This document shows positions 7,536 to 14,845 of a stretch of 22,695 nt of DNA, piece after piece. The stretch covers positions 1 to 22,695 of the forward strand of contig CAIVVG010000025.1 of NCBI GenBank assembly GCA_903909295.1. The letters are read 5' to 3'. The notes below the pieces were generated by a model. It was not told the origin of the DNA, made no database searches, and saw only the letters and a program-made list of their open reading frames with translations. Position 1 is the stretch's first letter; the number at the start of each line of letters is the position of its first letter. The stretch is from an uncultured Chlamydiae bacterium. Its GTDB lineage: Bacteria; Chlamydiota; Chlamydiia; Chlamydiales; SM23-39. The translations under genes and the position numbers were made by a program.

Positions 7536-9545
7536 ATGAATATTCAGACTGTAATTACAGAGCATGCTTTAAAAACTTTAGAATGTATGTATCTGGTCCG
7601 TTATACAGATGAAAAAATGTCGAAGCTCGTCCGCCAAAATAAGGGGGGGACGTTTCATCTGCCGGTCATGGGCCATGAGATGATAGGGGTCTTGAGCGCT
7701 TTGGCGTTGAAGCCGGGAGTGGATTGGGGATTTCCCTATTATCGAGATCGTTCATTTGCTGTGGGTTTGGGCTGCTCTTTAGAAGAACTTTTTGGGGTTT
7801 TTCTAGCCCGCGAGGCGCCGAATCACTCCGGCGGGCGGATGATGCCGGACCATTTTTCCGACCCTCAGTTGCGGCTTCCTTGCCAATCGAGCTGTGTGGG
7901 CTCTCAGTTTTTGCACGCGGTCGGGATGGCCAAAGCGATCCAACTCCGTGGCGCTCCTGAAGTCGTTTATGTCTCTGGTGGCGATGGGTCCACTTCGCAG
8001 GGCGATTTTCACGAAGCACTCAATTTTTCTTCGATCCATAAACTGCCGATCGTATTTGTGATTCAAGACAACGGCTGGGCGATCTCTGTTCCCGCCCACG
8101 AGCAGACTTCGGGCGGAAATATTGCTCAGATGATTTCCGGGTACGCCGATTTGGCCATTTTTTCTGTCGACGGGTGCGATTATACAGAGACGACAGAGGC
8201 TCTCAGTCAAGCGGTTTTGAAGGCCCGCTCAAACTTGGGTCCAAGTGTGGTGATTGCTAAGGTGCCTCGCATCAGCGCTCACAGCAATAGTGACGACCCC
8301 AAAAAATACAAAGATGCTGCGGCTTGTGCAATAGACCTCGCGTTGGATCCTCTTCCCCGTTTTGAAAGGTGGTTGTTGGAGCAGGAGGTTCTCACTCAAG
8401 GAGAACTCGAGCAGCTCAAGAAGGAGTGTTTTGAGCGGGTTGAGCAGGCGGCTGTTGCAGCGGACCTGATGCCCTTCCCTAAGAAAGAAGAGGCGGCGAC
8501 CAAGGTTTTTGCCCCCTTTGAAGTAGCGGAGACGCCAACTACTCCTGGAGCTGAATCGGTTGTGTTGATGGATGCCCTCAACCACGCGCTTGCCGAAGAG
8601 ATGGAACGCGATCCGACAGTGGTGGTGTTTGGACAAGATGTGGCCCACGGAAAGGGGGGAGTATTTGGCATTACGCGTACCCTCACCGATCGCTTTGGGA
8701 AAGAGAGATGTTTCAATACGCCGCTCGCTGAGTCGACCATCATCGGACTTGCGGTTGGCCTCTCGATGAGCGGCACCTGTAAACCGGTGGCCGAAATCCA
8801 ATTTGCCGACTACTTTTGGACCGGTGTCAATCAGCTATTCAATGAGATGGCGAGCATCCATTATCGCTCGAATGGACAGTGGAACTGCCCTGCAGTGATC
8901 CGGATGCCCTACGGCGGGTACATTCAGGGAGGGCCCTACCACTCCCAGAGCATCGAGGCATTTTTGAGCCACTGCCCCGGACTCAAGGTTGTTATCCCCA
9001 GCAACGCGGCCGATGCAAAGCGGCTGCTTAAGACGGCGATCCGAGACCCCAATCCGGTGGTCTTCTTGGAACATAAAGCGCTCTATCGCCAACGCCTCTT
9101 TTGCGCACGCCCTGAGCCGGGTGCCGATGAGCTACTTCCCTTCGGGAAAGCGGCGATTGTGCGGGAAGGGACGGATGCTACAGTGGTCGGTTGGGGAATG
9201 ACGGTGTTCATGGCGGTGGAAGTGGCAGATACGCTGGCAAAAGAGGGGATTTCTGTGGAAGTCATCGACCTGAGAACGCTCGTGCCGCTCGACTTTGCTA
9301 CCGTTCTCGCCTCTTTGAAGAAGACGGGCAAGCTCTTGATCGCTCACGAAGCGCCCCGCAACTGCGGTTTTGGCGCTGAGCTGGCAGCGCGAGCTGTAGA
9401 AGAGGGTTTTTTCTCTCTCGACGCGCCTGTGGTGCGAGTGACTGGCAAAGATTGCCCCGTTCCCTACTGTAAAGACTTAGAGAACGCCGTCCTCCCTCAG
9501 ACACACGATATTGAAGCCGCTTTAAGATCTCTGATCAACTTCTAA
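7536..9545 (+). CDS. Fused alpha/beta E1 component of a 2-oxo acid dehydrogenase (branched-chain type likely)
   Basis: This 669-aa thiamine diphosphate enzyme decarboxylates a 2-oxo acid and transfers the acyl group to lipoyl-E2. Residues ~1-330 are the alpha subunit, with the ThDP/Mg motif GDGSTSQGDF (G149-D150-G151) closing at N179 in QDNGW. Residues ~340-669 are the beta subunit (VVVFGQDVAHGKGG, FNTPLAESTIIGLAVG, RMPYGGYIQGGPYHSQSIEAF with the conserved His, CPGLKVVIPS, and a C-terminal transketolase domain). Separate alpha and beta chains are usual; the fusion matches the Chlamydia gene annotated as oxoisovalerate dehydrogenase alpha/beta fusion. No E2 or E3 lies in the window. ATG 7536 is preferred to TTG 7530. 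There is no Shine-Dalgarno, and TATTAT at 7523-7528 sits so close that a leaderless message is possible. Pyruvate as substrate cannot be excluded. Confidence 0.9.
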   Translation: MNIQTVITEHALKTLECMYLVRYTDEKMSKLVRQNKGGTFHLPVMGHEMIGVLSALALKPGVDWGFPYYRDRSFAVGLGCSLEELFGVFLAREAPNHSGGRMMPDHFSDPQLRLPCQSSCVGSQFLHAVGMAKAIQLRGAPEVVYVSGGDGSTSQGDFHEALNFSSIHKLPIVFVIQDNGWAISVPAHEQTSGGNIAQMISGYADLAIFSVDGCDYTETTEALSQAVLKARSNLGPSVVIAKVPRISAHSNSDDPKKYKDAAACAIDLALDPLPRFERWLLEQEVLTQGELEQLKKECFERVEQAAVAADLMPFPKKEEAATKVFAPFEVAETPTTPGAESVVLMDALNHALAEEMERDPTVVVFGQDVAHGKGGVFGITRTLTDRFGKERCFNTPLAESTIIGLAVGLSMSGTCKPVAEIQFADYFWTGVNQLFNEMASIHYRSNGQWNCPAVIRMPYGGYIQGGPYHSQSIEAFLSHCPGLKVVIPSNAADAKRLLKTAIRDPNPVVFLEHKALYRQRLFCARPEPGADELLPFGKAAIVREGTDATVVGWGMTVFMAVEVADTLAKEGISVEVIDLRTLVPLDFATVLASLKKTGKLLIAHEAPRNCGFGAELAARAVEEGFFSLDAPVVRVTGKDCPVPYCKDLENAVLPQTHDIEAALRSLINF

Positions 9546-9887
9546 TAATCGCTTATTGCGCCTCTTGAGGAGGATCGCCGTTTTACAGGTGGGGATCTCC
9601 TTAATACTTTTGTGATACGCAGTTTTGAGTCTTTCAAAGCGGAACAATTTTTGTTGGATCGTGGCGCCAGCCGATTTGGGCTCGGGCACTTTCAGGCCAT
9701 CTTTTTTCTGTGAGAGAAACTGGTCCATGTGGAGCAGGTGCTGAATGAGACTGTCTTGCGTCTTTTGAAACCCATCCATTTCCGATTCAGACAGCTCTTT
9801 GAGATCGACATTCTGAATGAGCTCCGCATTGCGGATCAGCTGATCGAGCGTCGAATCAATTTCTTGCAGAATTTCTTGTCCTATCAT
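9522..9887 (-). CDS. Small predicted coiled-coil protein of unknown function
   Basis: This 121-aa protein starts with MIGQEILQEIDSTLDQLI and is almost wholly helical and polar in character. A first helix (residues ~1-60, ending LLHMDQFLSQKKDG) is followed by a Pro/Gly linker (KVPEPKSAGA) and a basic second helix with a KRRNKR motif near the C terminus. No enzyme motif or membrane segment is visible. The start is supported by AGGTG five to six bases before the ATG (complement of 9885-9887). Its 3' end overlaps the end of the convergent E1 gene by 24 nt, so the two transcripts are antisense at their tails. Not recognised as a named family. Confidence 0.7.
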   Translation of the reverse strand: MIGQEILQEIDSTLDQLIRNAELIQNVDLKELSESEMDGFQKTQDSLIQHLLHMDQFLSQKKDGLKVPEPKSAGATIQQKLFRFERLKTAYHKSIKEIPTCKTAILLKRRNKRLLEVDQRS

Positions 9888-9905
9888 ACATCACCTCAAT
9901 CTTTC

Positions 9906-9934
9906 TCTTTAAATGAACGAAATTATTTTCTCAA
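9906..9934 (-). promoter_or_regulatory. Candidate promoter for the small coiled-coil gene
   Basis: On the minus strand TTGAGA (complement of 9929-9934, five of six matches to the -35 consensus) is separated by 17 nt from a weak -10, TAAAGA (complement of 9906-9911). Transcription would start roughly 10 nt before the Shine-Dalgarno of the gene beginning at 9887. Confidence 0.3.
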
Positions 9935-9980
9935 AGCTATTTTTGTTTTAAGAGGCAAGCCCTCTCTAAGATCGTCATTT

Positions 9981-9998
9981 TTTGGAGTACACTCCAAA
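9981..9998. promoter_or_regulatory. 18 bp palindrome upstream of yycJ, candidate operator
   Basis: TTTGGAGT (9981-9988) and ACTCCAAA (9991-9998) form perfect 8 bp arms around a 2 bp centre (AC). It sits 25 nt upstream of ATG 10023. A weak -10-like TAATCT lies at 10011-10016, so a bound repressor would block transcription. Size and symmetry suit a dimeric helix-turn-helix regulator. It lacks a T-run and has almost no loop, so a terminator is unlikely. Confidence 0.4.
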
Positions 9999-10022
9999 TA
10001 TTCCAAGTGGTAATCTACTTCC

Positions 10023-10793
10023 ATGAAGGGATTTTGTCCTTTGGCTTCTGGCTCTAAGGGGAACTGCATCTACGTGGGGACGAAAGAGACGCGCATTCTC
10101 ATTGATGCGGGGCTCAGTTACAAAGCCACTCGAGAAAAACTGCTGGAGATCGGCGTTGAGATCGATACGATCGAGGCGATCTTGATTACGCATGAGCATG
10201 TCGACCACATCAAGGGGCTCACTTTGCTGGCGCAGGAGCTGGGTGTGCCGGTACTGACGAATGCGGAGACGGCGAAGGGGATTCACACGGCGCTGCGTGT
10301 CCGTCCTCGCTTCAAGATCTTTACGACGGGGGAGCCGTTTGAGTTTGGGGATTTACAGGTGCTGCCGTTTAGCATTCCGCACGATACGCTCGATCCGGTC
10401 GCTTTTGCGATCCGGACGGGGTCCTTGAAGCTGGGGTTTTGTGCCGATATCGGCCATGTGACCTCTCTCGTGCGCAAACAGCTGGAGGGGTGCGATTATC
10501 TTTATCTGGAGGCCAATCACGAGCCCTCGATGGTGCACGCGTGTGGTCGGCCGATGGTCTATAAGCAGCGGGTGCTGAGTAAACAGGGGCATTTGTCCAA
10601 TCAGGAATGTGCGGCGTTGCTGAAGGCGCTTTTGCATCCGCAGCTCAAGCATGTTCATCTGGCCCATTTATCGAGCGAGTGCAATTCGAGCGAATTGGCT
10701 TTGAAGACGGTGAGGGAGGCGGTCGATGTAGAGGTGTCGATTGCCTTTCAAGATGAGGTTTCTAGGCCGGTTTATTTCAACTCAATGACGTGA
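10023..10793 (+). CDS. yycJ: YycJ/WalJ-like metallo-beta-lactamase-fold hydrolase
   Basis: This 256-aa MBL-fold protein begins PLASGSKGNC (residues 6-15), the YycJ-type N terminus. The metal-binding motif is THEHVDH at 56-62 (H57, H59, D61, H62). Further expected ligand regions are PHDT (~118-121), FCADIGHV and the C-terminal HLAHLSSECN. YycJ proteins are cytoplasmic, probably exonuclease-like hydrolases linked in Firmicutes to cell-wall and DNA maintenance; substrate here is unknown. Chlamydia also keeps a yycJ-type gene beside ftsK, matching the nearby ftsK here. The gene is convergent with the minus-strand hydrolase and overlaps its 3' end by 22 nt. It is rich in G-ending codons. ATG 10023 lacks a strong Shine-Dalgarno. 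Confidence 0.88.
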   Translation: MKGFCPLASGSKGNCIYVGTKETRILIDAGLSYKATREKLLEIGVEIDTIEAILITHEHVDHIKGLTLLAQELGVPVLTNAETAKGIHTALRVRPRFKIFTTGEPFEFGDLQVLPFSIPHDTLDPVAFAIRTGSLKLGFCADIGHVTSLVRKQLEGCDYLYLEANHEPSMVHACGRPMVYKQRVLSKQGHLSNQECAALLKALLHPQLKHVHLAHLSSECNSSELALKTVREAVDVEVSIAFQDEVSRPVYFNSMT

Positions 10794-11653
10794 TTATCGG
10801 GGATCCACTCGACGGGGATCTTTAGGTGGAGCGAGCTCAATTTCTCTTTGGTCCATTCGCAAAGTCGCTTGAGATCTTCGTCTGTGTGTTTGGGGTCGTG
10901 GTGGATGACGCCCCACTGTTTGGGCTTGAGGAGGCTTACCAATGTGACCGCATTGAGGGCAGAGGAGTGGCCCCAGCCCACTTTTTGCAAGTACTCTTCG
11001 GGGGTGTACTGCGCTTCGTGGATGATGAGATCGCAGCCTTGGAAGAAGTCGATGAGGCCGCGGTGGGGCTCAAGAAGCTCTTCTGTCACGTCGGCAGCCT
11101 CTCCATGGTAGCCTTGCAAGAACTCGTTATCGGTGATGTACCCAATGGTCTGGTGGGGGGTTGTGATTTTGACTCCATAGGCCAGTCCGGGGTGATTGGT
11201 GGTGTGAAAATCGAGGGTGATAGGGCCAAATGTGATCGGGGTTTTTTGTTGGAGGGTTTTGAATTCAAGGGTCGATTTGACCTCTTCTAAGTGGATGGGG
11301 AAAAATTCAATAGCGAGGAGGTCGTTGAAGAGTTGTTTGCAGCTGCGGCCGGTGGAACCGGGAGCCCAGATCATTAAGTGAGTGGCTGCTGAATAAACCG
11401 GGTCAAAGAAGGGGAATCCAATGATGTGGTCCCAGTGGGTGTGGGTGAGGAGGAGGTTGATTTTCAAAGGGGTGATCCCTGCAAATGTATCTCCTAAAGC
11501 GCGGATCCCAGTTCCTGCGTCGATAATCACATGGGCATCGCCATAGCAAATTTCCAAAGAGCAGGAGTTCCCGCCGAAGTGGAGATATTCGGGGCCGCTG
11601 ACGGAGCAGGAGCCTCGGGTGCCCCAGAATTTAAGGTGTTTCTTCATCGTCAC
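10772..11653 (-). CDS. MBL-fold metallo-hydrolase, cAMP-phosphodiesterase/RNase Z-like
   Basis: This 293-aa protein starts with KHLKFWGTRGS and has FGGNSCSLEI, then IIDAGTGIRALG. The zinc motif is THTHWDH (residues 70-76; H71, H73, D75, H76), followed by GFPFFDPVY. Later metal ligands fit TNHPG, YITDNE, IIHEAQY and GWGHSS. The layout matches the soluble phosphohydrolase branch of the MBL superfamily (COG1235-like); substrate cannot be read from sequence. It is not a YycJ paralogue: the N terminus and ligand spacing differ. The start is GTG 11653 with GAGGAG four to five bases upstream; ATG 11647 is an alternative. It overlaps the end of ftsK by 23 nt (17 nt with the ATG), suggesting coupled translation as the last gene of the minus-strand cluster. 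Confidence 0.85.
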   Translation of the reverse strand: MTMKKHLKFWGTRGSCSVSGPEYLHFGGNSCSLEICYGDAHVIIDAGTGIRALGDTFAGITPLKINLLLTHTHWDHIIGFPFFDPVYSAATHLMIWAPGSTGRSCKQLFNDLLAIEFFPIHLEEVKSTLEFKTLQQKTPITFGPITLDFHTTNHPGLAYGVKITTPHQTIGYITDNEFLQGYHGEAADVTEELLEPHRGLIDFFQGCDLIIHEAQYTPEEYLQKVGWGHSSALNAVTLVSLLKPKQWGVIHHDPKHTDEDLKRLCEWTKEKLSSLHLKIPVEWIPDNHVIELK

Positions 11654-13946
11654 CGGTCTCCTCGTCTGTTTCGGATTGTCCTGGCAGAGAGGCGAGGACG
11701 CGGCGCGGTTTGGCCCCTTCTTGAGGGCCGATGACGCCGTTGGTTTCTAACTCATCCATCAAACTAGCCGCTCTGGCATAGCCGATTTTGAGTTTGCGCT
11801 GCAGAAAGGTGGTGGACGCGCTCTTGCTGCCGAGGACGGTGGTGAGCGCTTGGTCGTAGAGGGGGTCTTTTCCTTTGGGGCCGTCGTCGTCTGTGCCGAG
11901 ATCGAGCGCGCGGAAGGAGTCAAAGGAGGGGATGAGGTAATTGGGGGCGCCCTGTTTGCAGAGGAACTGGACGATCCGGTTGATCTCCTCATCGCTGATG
12001 TAGGCTCCTTGCGCGCGGACGAGCTGGGAGGAGCCGGGAGGCAAAAAGAGGAGGTCGCCGTTGCCGAGGAGGTTTTCTGCGCCGATCTCGTCGAGGATGA
12101 TCTGGGAGTTGACGCGGCTGGCCACTTTGAAAGAGATGCGGGTGGGGATGTTCGCTTTGATGATCCCAGTGATCACTTCGCGAGACGGGCGTTGGGTGGC
12201 TAAGATCAGGTGGATGCCGACAGCTCTAGCCATTTGGGCGATCCGGGCGATCGGGGTTTCGATATCGGCGCTAGAGGCCATCATCAGGTCGGCAAATTCG
12301 TCGATGATGGCGACGATCAGAGGCATGTGTTCCGGAATCGGCATATGGAGGGATGCTTCGAGCTCTTTATTGACTTTGCGCGTATTGAAGGCGCTGATAT
12401 TGCGGAGGCCGAGTTGTTTTAAGATTTCATAGCGGACCTGCATCTCTTTCACAAGCCACTGGAGGGCTGAATAAGCTCCATGCGGCTCAGTGATGACGGG
12501 GGCGATCATGTGGGGGAGGCGCGAATATTGGCTCAGCTCTACCTTTTTTGGGTCGACCATGAGGAGTTTGATCTCATCGGGGCGCGCGTTGAGCAAGATC
12601 GACATGACGATGGTGTTGACGCAGACCGATTTTCCCGAGCCGGTGGCGCCTGCAATGAGGCAGTGGGGCATCCGCGCGAGGTCAGAAAAGACCCAATCGC
12701 CGTTGATCGCTTTGCCAAGGAGGATGGGAATTTGGAGTTTGCGCCCTTTTTGACTCTGGTAATGGAGGAGCATCTCCTTAAAACTCACGCTCTGAGGATG
12801 GAGGGCGGGCACTTCGACGCCGACGGCGGCTTTGCCGGGAATAGGCGCTACGATCCGGATCGATTTGGCCTGCATATTGAGCGCGATATCGTTTTCGAGT
12901 GTTTTGATTTTTTGCACTTTCACCCCGATCGACGGGTGCACCTCAAACGAGGTGATGGTGGGGCCGCTGTGGATCTCGCCCACTTTGGCATCGATCCCAA
13001 AGCTCTTGAGGGTCTCTTCCAAGACGGCGGCCTGCCGCATCAGATCTTTGGTGAGGGTGGGCTGATCGACTTTTTGCTCGATATCTTCTAAGAGGCTCGG
13101 CGAGGGGAGTTCCCAAGAGCCATCGGAGCGGACCATTAAGCTCTTTGTAGGGACGGGGATGACCTCTTTTTTGGGGGCGACGACTTTCGTCATCTTGACT
13201 TCGGGTTTTTTTACTGGTATGGGCGGAGCCGTTTTAGGTTGCTCCGGCGGCAGGTTGATTTTGATCTGTGGCATTTTGGGCAGCGTGGTGGGCTTTTTAG
13301 TCACGACGACGGCCCATTTTTTCAGCCAGGTGGCCAAGGTGAGGCAACTTTGCCAAAATGCGCGGGAGTTGGAGACAACGCGCACTCGTGTGAGCAGGAG
13401 AAAGGAGACGAGCCCTAAGCTGGCGAAAATGAGCGTTGTTCCGGCGGGACTGAGCACTCTTTGTAGGTGGAGGCCGGGGAGGTCAGCGTAGATAAAGTAG
13501 GCGGGGATGCCTCCTAGATTATACCGAATGAGGGTATGGGCGTAGGGAGTGTAGAGGGTGACTGTTTCTGTAATGACCTGAGTTTTCCAGCTACTGGCTG
13601 ATGAGGGAAATTCATCGGCAAAAACAGTTAAGAGAAGGGCGCTGGACGCCAGCAAAATCAGGAAATAGAGATGGTCATAGGCGACGTTCAGTAGTTTTTG
13701 ATGACTCAAAAGACGGATTCCCACCCAAATCGAATAGCAGGGGAGCAGGTAGGAGGCAAGGCCGAAGAGATACTGGGCCCCTAAAGCGGCCACGTAGCCC
13801 ACATAGCCCAGCCAGTTTTGGTGCGGCTCCAAAAACGAGAAACTGGCCAGCGAGAGGAAGCCTAAAAAGCCGATCGCGAGCAAGAAGAGCCCTTGGGCGT
13901 CGGGGGAGAGAGGAGCTCTTTTTACCAGTTTTTTCGCTTTAGCCAT
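11631..13946 (-). CDS. ftsK: FtsK/SpoIIIE DNA translocase
   Basis: This 771-aa septal DNA pump moves chromosomal DNA during division and would activate XerCD at dif. Four hydrophobic segments lie in residues ~20-190. A short Pro/Lys-rich linker (PPIPVKKPEVK) is followed by the alpha/beta motor: Walker A GATGSGKS near residue 435, Walker B VAIIDEFADLM near 545, and ILATQRPSREVITG. The C-terminal gamma winged helix spans ~700-760 (FLQRKLKIGYARAASLMDELE, NGVIGP), which binds orienting sequences. The linker is short compared with E. coli and the total is near the usual chlamydial/Gram-positive size. The ATG shares 8 nt with the end of uppP. Long ORFs on the opposite strand across this gene are composition shadows. 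Confidence 0.96.
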   Translation of the reverse strand: MAKAKKLVKRAPLSPDAQGLFLLAIGFLGFLSLASFSFLEPHQNWLGYVGYVAALGAQYLFGLASYLLPCYSIWVGIRLLSHQKLLNVAYDHLYFLILLASSALLLTVFADEFPSSASSWKTQVITETVTLYTPYAHTLIRYNLGGIPAYFIYADLPGLHLQRVLSPAGTTLIFASLGLVSFLLLTRVRVVSNSRAFWQSCLTLATWLKKWAVVVTKKPTTLPKMPQIKINLPPEQPKTAPPIPVKKPEVKMTKVVAPKKEVIPVPTKSLMVRSDGSWELPSPSLLEDIEQKVDQPTLTKDLMRQAAVLEETLKSFGIDAKVGEIHSGPTITSFEVHPSIGVKVQKIKTLENDIALNMQAKSIRIVAPIPGKAAVGVEVPALHPQSVSFKEMLLHYQSQKGRKLQIPILLGKAINGDWVFSDLARMPHCLIAGATGSGKSVCVNTIVMSILLNARPDEIKLLMVDPKKVELSQYSRLPHMIAPVITEPHGAYSALQWLVKEMQVRYEILKQLGLRNISAFNTRKVNKELEASLHMPIPEHMPLIVAIIDEFADLMMASSADIETPIARIAQMARAVGIHLILATQRPSREVITGIIKANIPTRISFKVASRVNSQIILDEIGAENLLGNGDLLFLPPGSSQLVRAQGAYISDEEINRIVQFLCKQGAPNYLIPSFDSFRALDLGTDDDGPKGKDPLYDQALTTVLGSKSASTTFLQRKLKIGYARAASLMDELETNGVIGPQEGAKPRRVLASLPGQSETDEETGDDEETP

Positions 13947-14709
13947 GAAACACTGCCCATGAGAAGAGACCGAGACCTAAGCAATACCAAGCAAAGGGGC
14001 GGACACTTCCTTTTTCATATACCCAGAAGACGAAGCGGACGGCCACCAGGCCCAGTCCGAATGCGCAAGCAAAGCCCGCCCCATAGCAAGAAGCTGCGAC
14101 CGACCCGATTGCCTCTGAGTGGCCCCGTATCAGTCGGGCCGTCTCTAGCACCTGCCCTCCCACAATGGTCGGGACAGCGAGGAGGAATGAAAATCGGGCT
14201 GCCTGCAACCACTCCCAACCACACAACCTCCCCGCGGCAATCGTCGAGCCGCTGCGGGAGATGCCGGGGATGAGCGCCATCGTCTGCATCAAGCCAATAC
14301 ATAGCACATGTTTCCATTTAGGGGCCACCTCTGTCCCTCGTTTTTGCCAAGAGGCTATAAATAAAATCCCTGCTGTAGCCATGAGACAGTAGCCTAGGTA
14401 CGAGGGGTCGGAGGCGGCCAGCCGAACCGGCTTGAGGAGGAAGTAGGCGGGAACCAGGGGGATGAGGGCCAAGGAGAAAAAGGCCATCTGGCGCACGCTG
14501 GTGAGGACGCCCCAGATCTCGCGCCGCAGCGTAAAAAGGAGGGCGAGGAGGGTGCCACTATGGCAGACGAGGTCGAAAAAGAGGAGATGTTCTCCGTCCG
14601 GCATCCCTAAAAACCACTTTGCTAAGCGGAGGTGGGCAGATGAGCTGATGGGAAAAAACTCGGTGAGCCCTTGCACAAGACCTAAAAGAATTGCTTGAAT
14701 CAGGGTCAT
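13939..14709 (-). CDS. uppP: Undecaprenyl-diphosphate phosphatase
   Basis: This 256-aa inner-membrane enzyme removes a phosphate from undecaprenyl diphosphate to recycle the lipid carrier for peptidoglycan precursors. Both signatures are present: GLTEFFPISSSAHL (residues 14-27, E17 and H26) and GISRSGSTIAAG near 150-160 with the catalytic Arg. Several hydrophobic segments span the rest. The open frame extends upstream to 14772, but that part lies inside tRNA-His, so ATG 14709 is the true start; GAGG lies about five bases upstream. It begins 21 nt after the tRNA 3' end and ends 8 nt inside ftsK. Retention fits the reduced but functional peptidoglycan synthesis at the chlamydial septum. Confidence 0.95.
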   Translation of the reverse strand: MTLIQAILLGLVQGLTEFFPISSSAHLRLAKWFLGMPDGEHLLFFDLVCHSGTLLALLFTLRREIWGVLTSVRQMAFFSLALIPLVPAYFLLKPVRLAASDPSYLGYCLMATAGILFIASWQKRGTEVAPKWKHVLCIGLMQTMALIPGISRSGSTIAAGRLCGWEWLQAARFSFLLAVPTIVGGQVLETARLIRGHSEAIGSVAASCYGAGFACAFGLGLVAVRFVFWVYEKGSVRPFAWYCLGLGLFSWAVFHG

Positions 14710-14730
14710 CGGGCCTCGGGTGAGAAAATG

Positions 14731-14805
14731 GGCGATCGACGGGGCTCGAACCCGCGACATTTGGATCCACAATCCAACGCTCTAACCAACTGAGCTACGA
14801 CCGCC
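14731..14805 (-). tRNA. tRNA-His (anticodon GTG)
   Basis: The minus strand folds as a full cloverleaf. The acceptor is GCGGTCG paired with CGATCGC (one G-U), with TA at positions 8-9. The D arm is GCTC/GAGC, and the anticodon loop TTGTGGA lies in a TTGGA/TCCAA stem (anticodon complement at 14768-14770). The T loop is TTCGAGC. An encoded extra G at -1 (14805) pairs with discriminator C73 (14731), the identity element of bacterial tRNA-His. CCA is not encoded (CAT follows). It lies between comEC (40 nt gap) and uppP (21 nt gap) on the same strand. Confidence 0.96.
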
Positions 14806-14845
14806 ATGAAAGATCCCATGATTTTACTTGAAACGGGGGTATTCG

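Noticed and set aside
9951..9965. AGAGG-CAAGC-CCTCT hairpin as a terminator
   Set aside because: The stem is only 5 bp and the T-run lies on the wrong side for the plus strand; no gene ends nearby on the minus strand.
12480..13091. 203-codon ORF antisense to ftsK, and similar long antisense ORFs at 10826-11290, 8229-8801 and 2635-3201
   Set aside because: They lie wholly within strongly supported genes, have no recognisable domains or ribosome sites, and reflect codon composition.
14710..14772. Extra 21 residues at the N terminus of UppP
   Set aside because: This part is inside or just after tRNA-His and does not match the family; ATG 14709 aligns with the known start.
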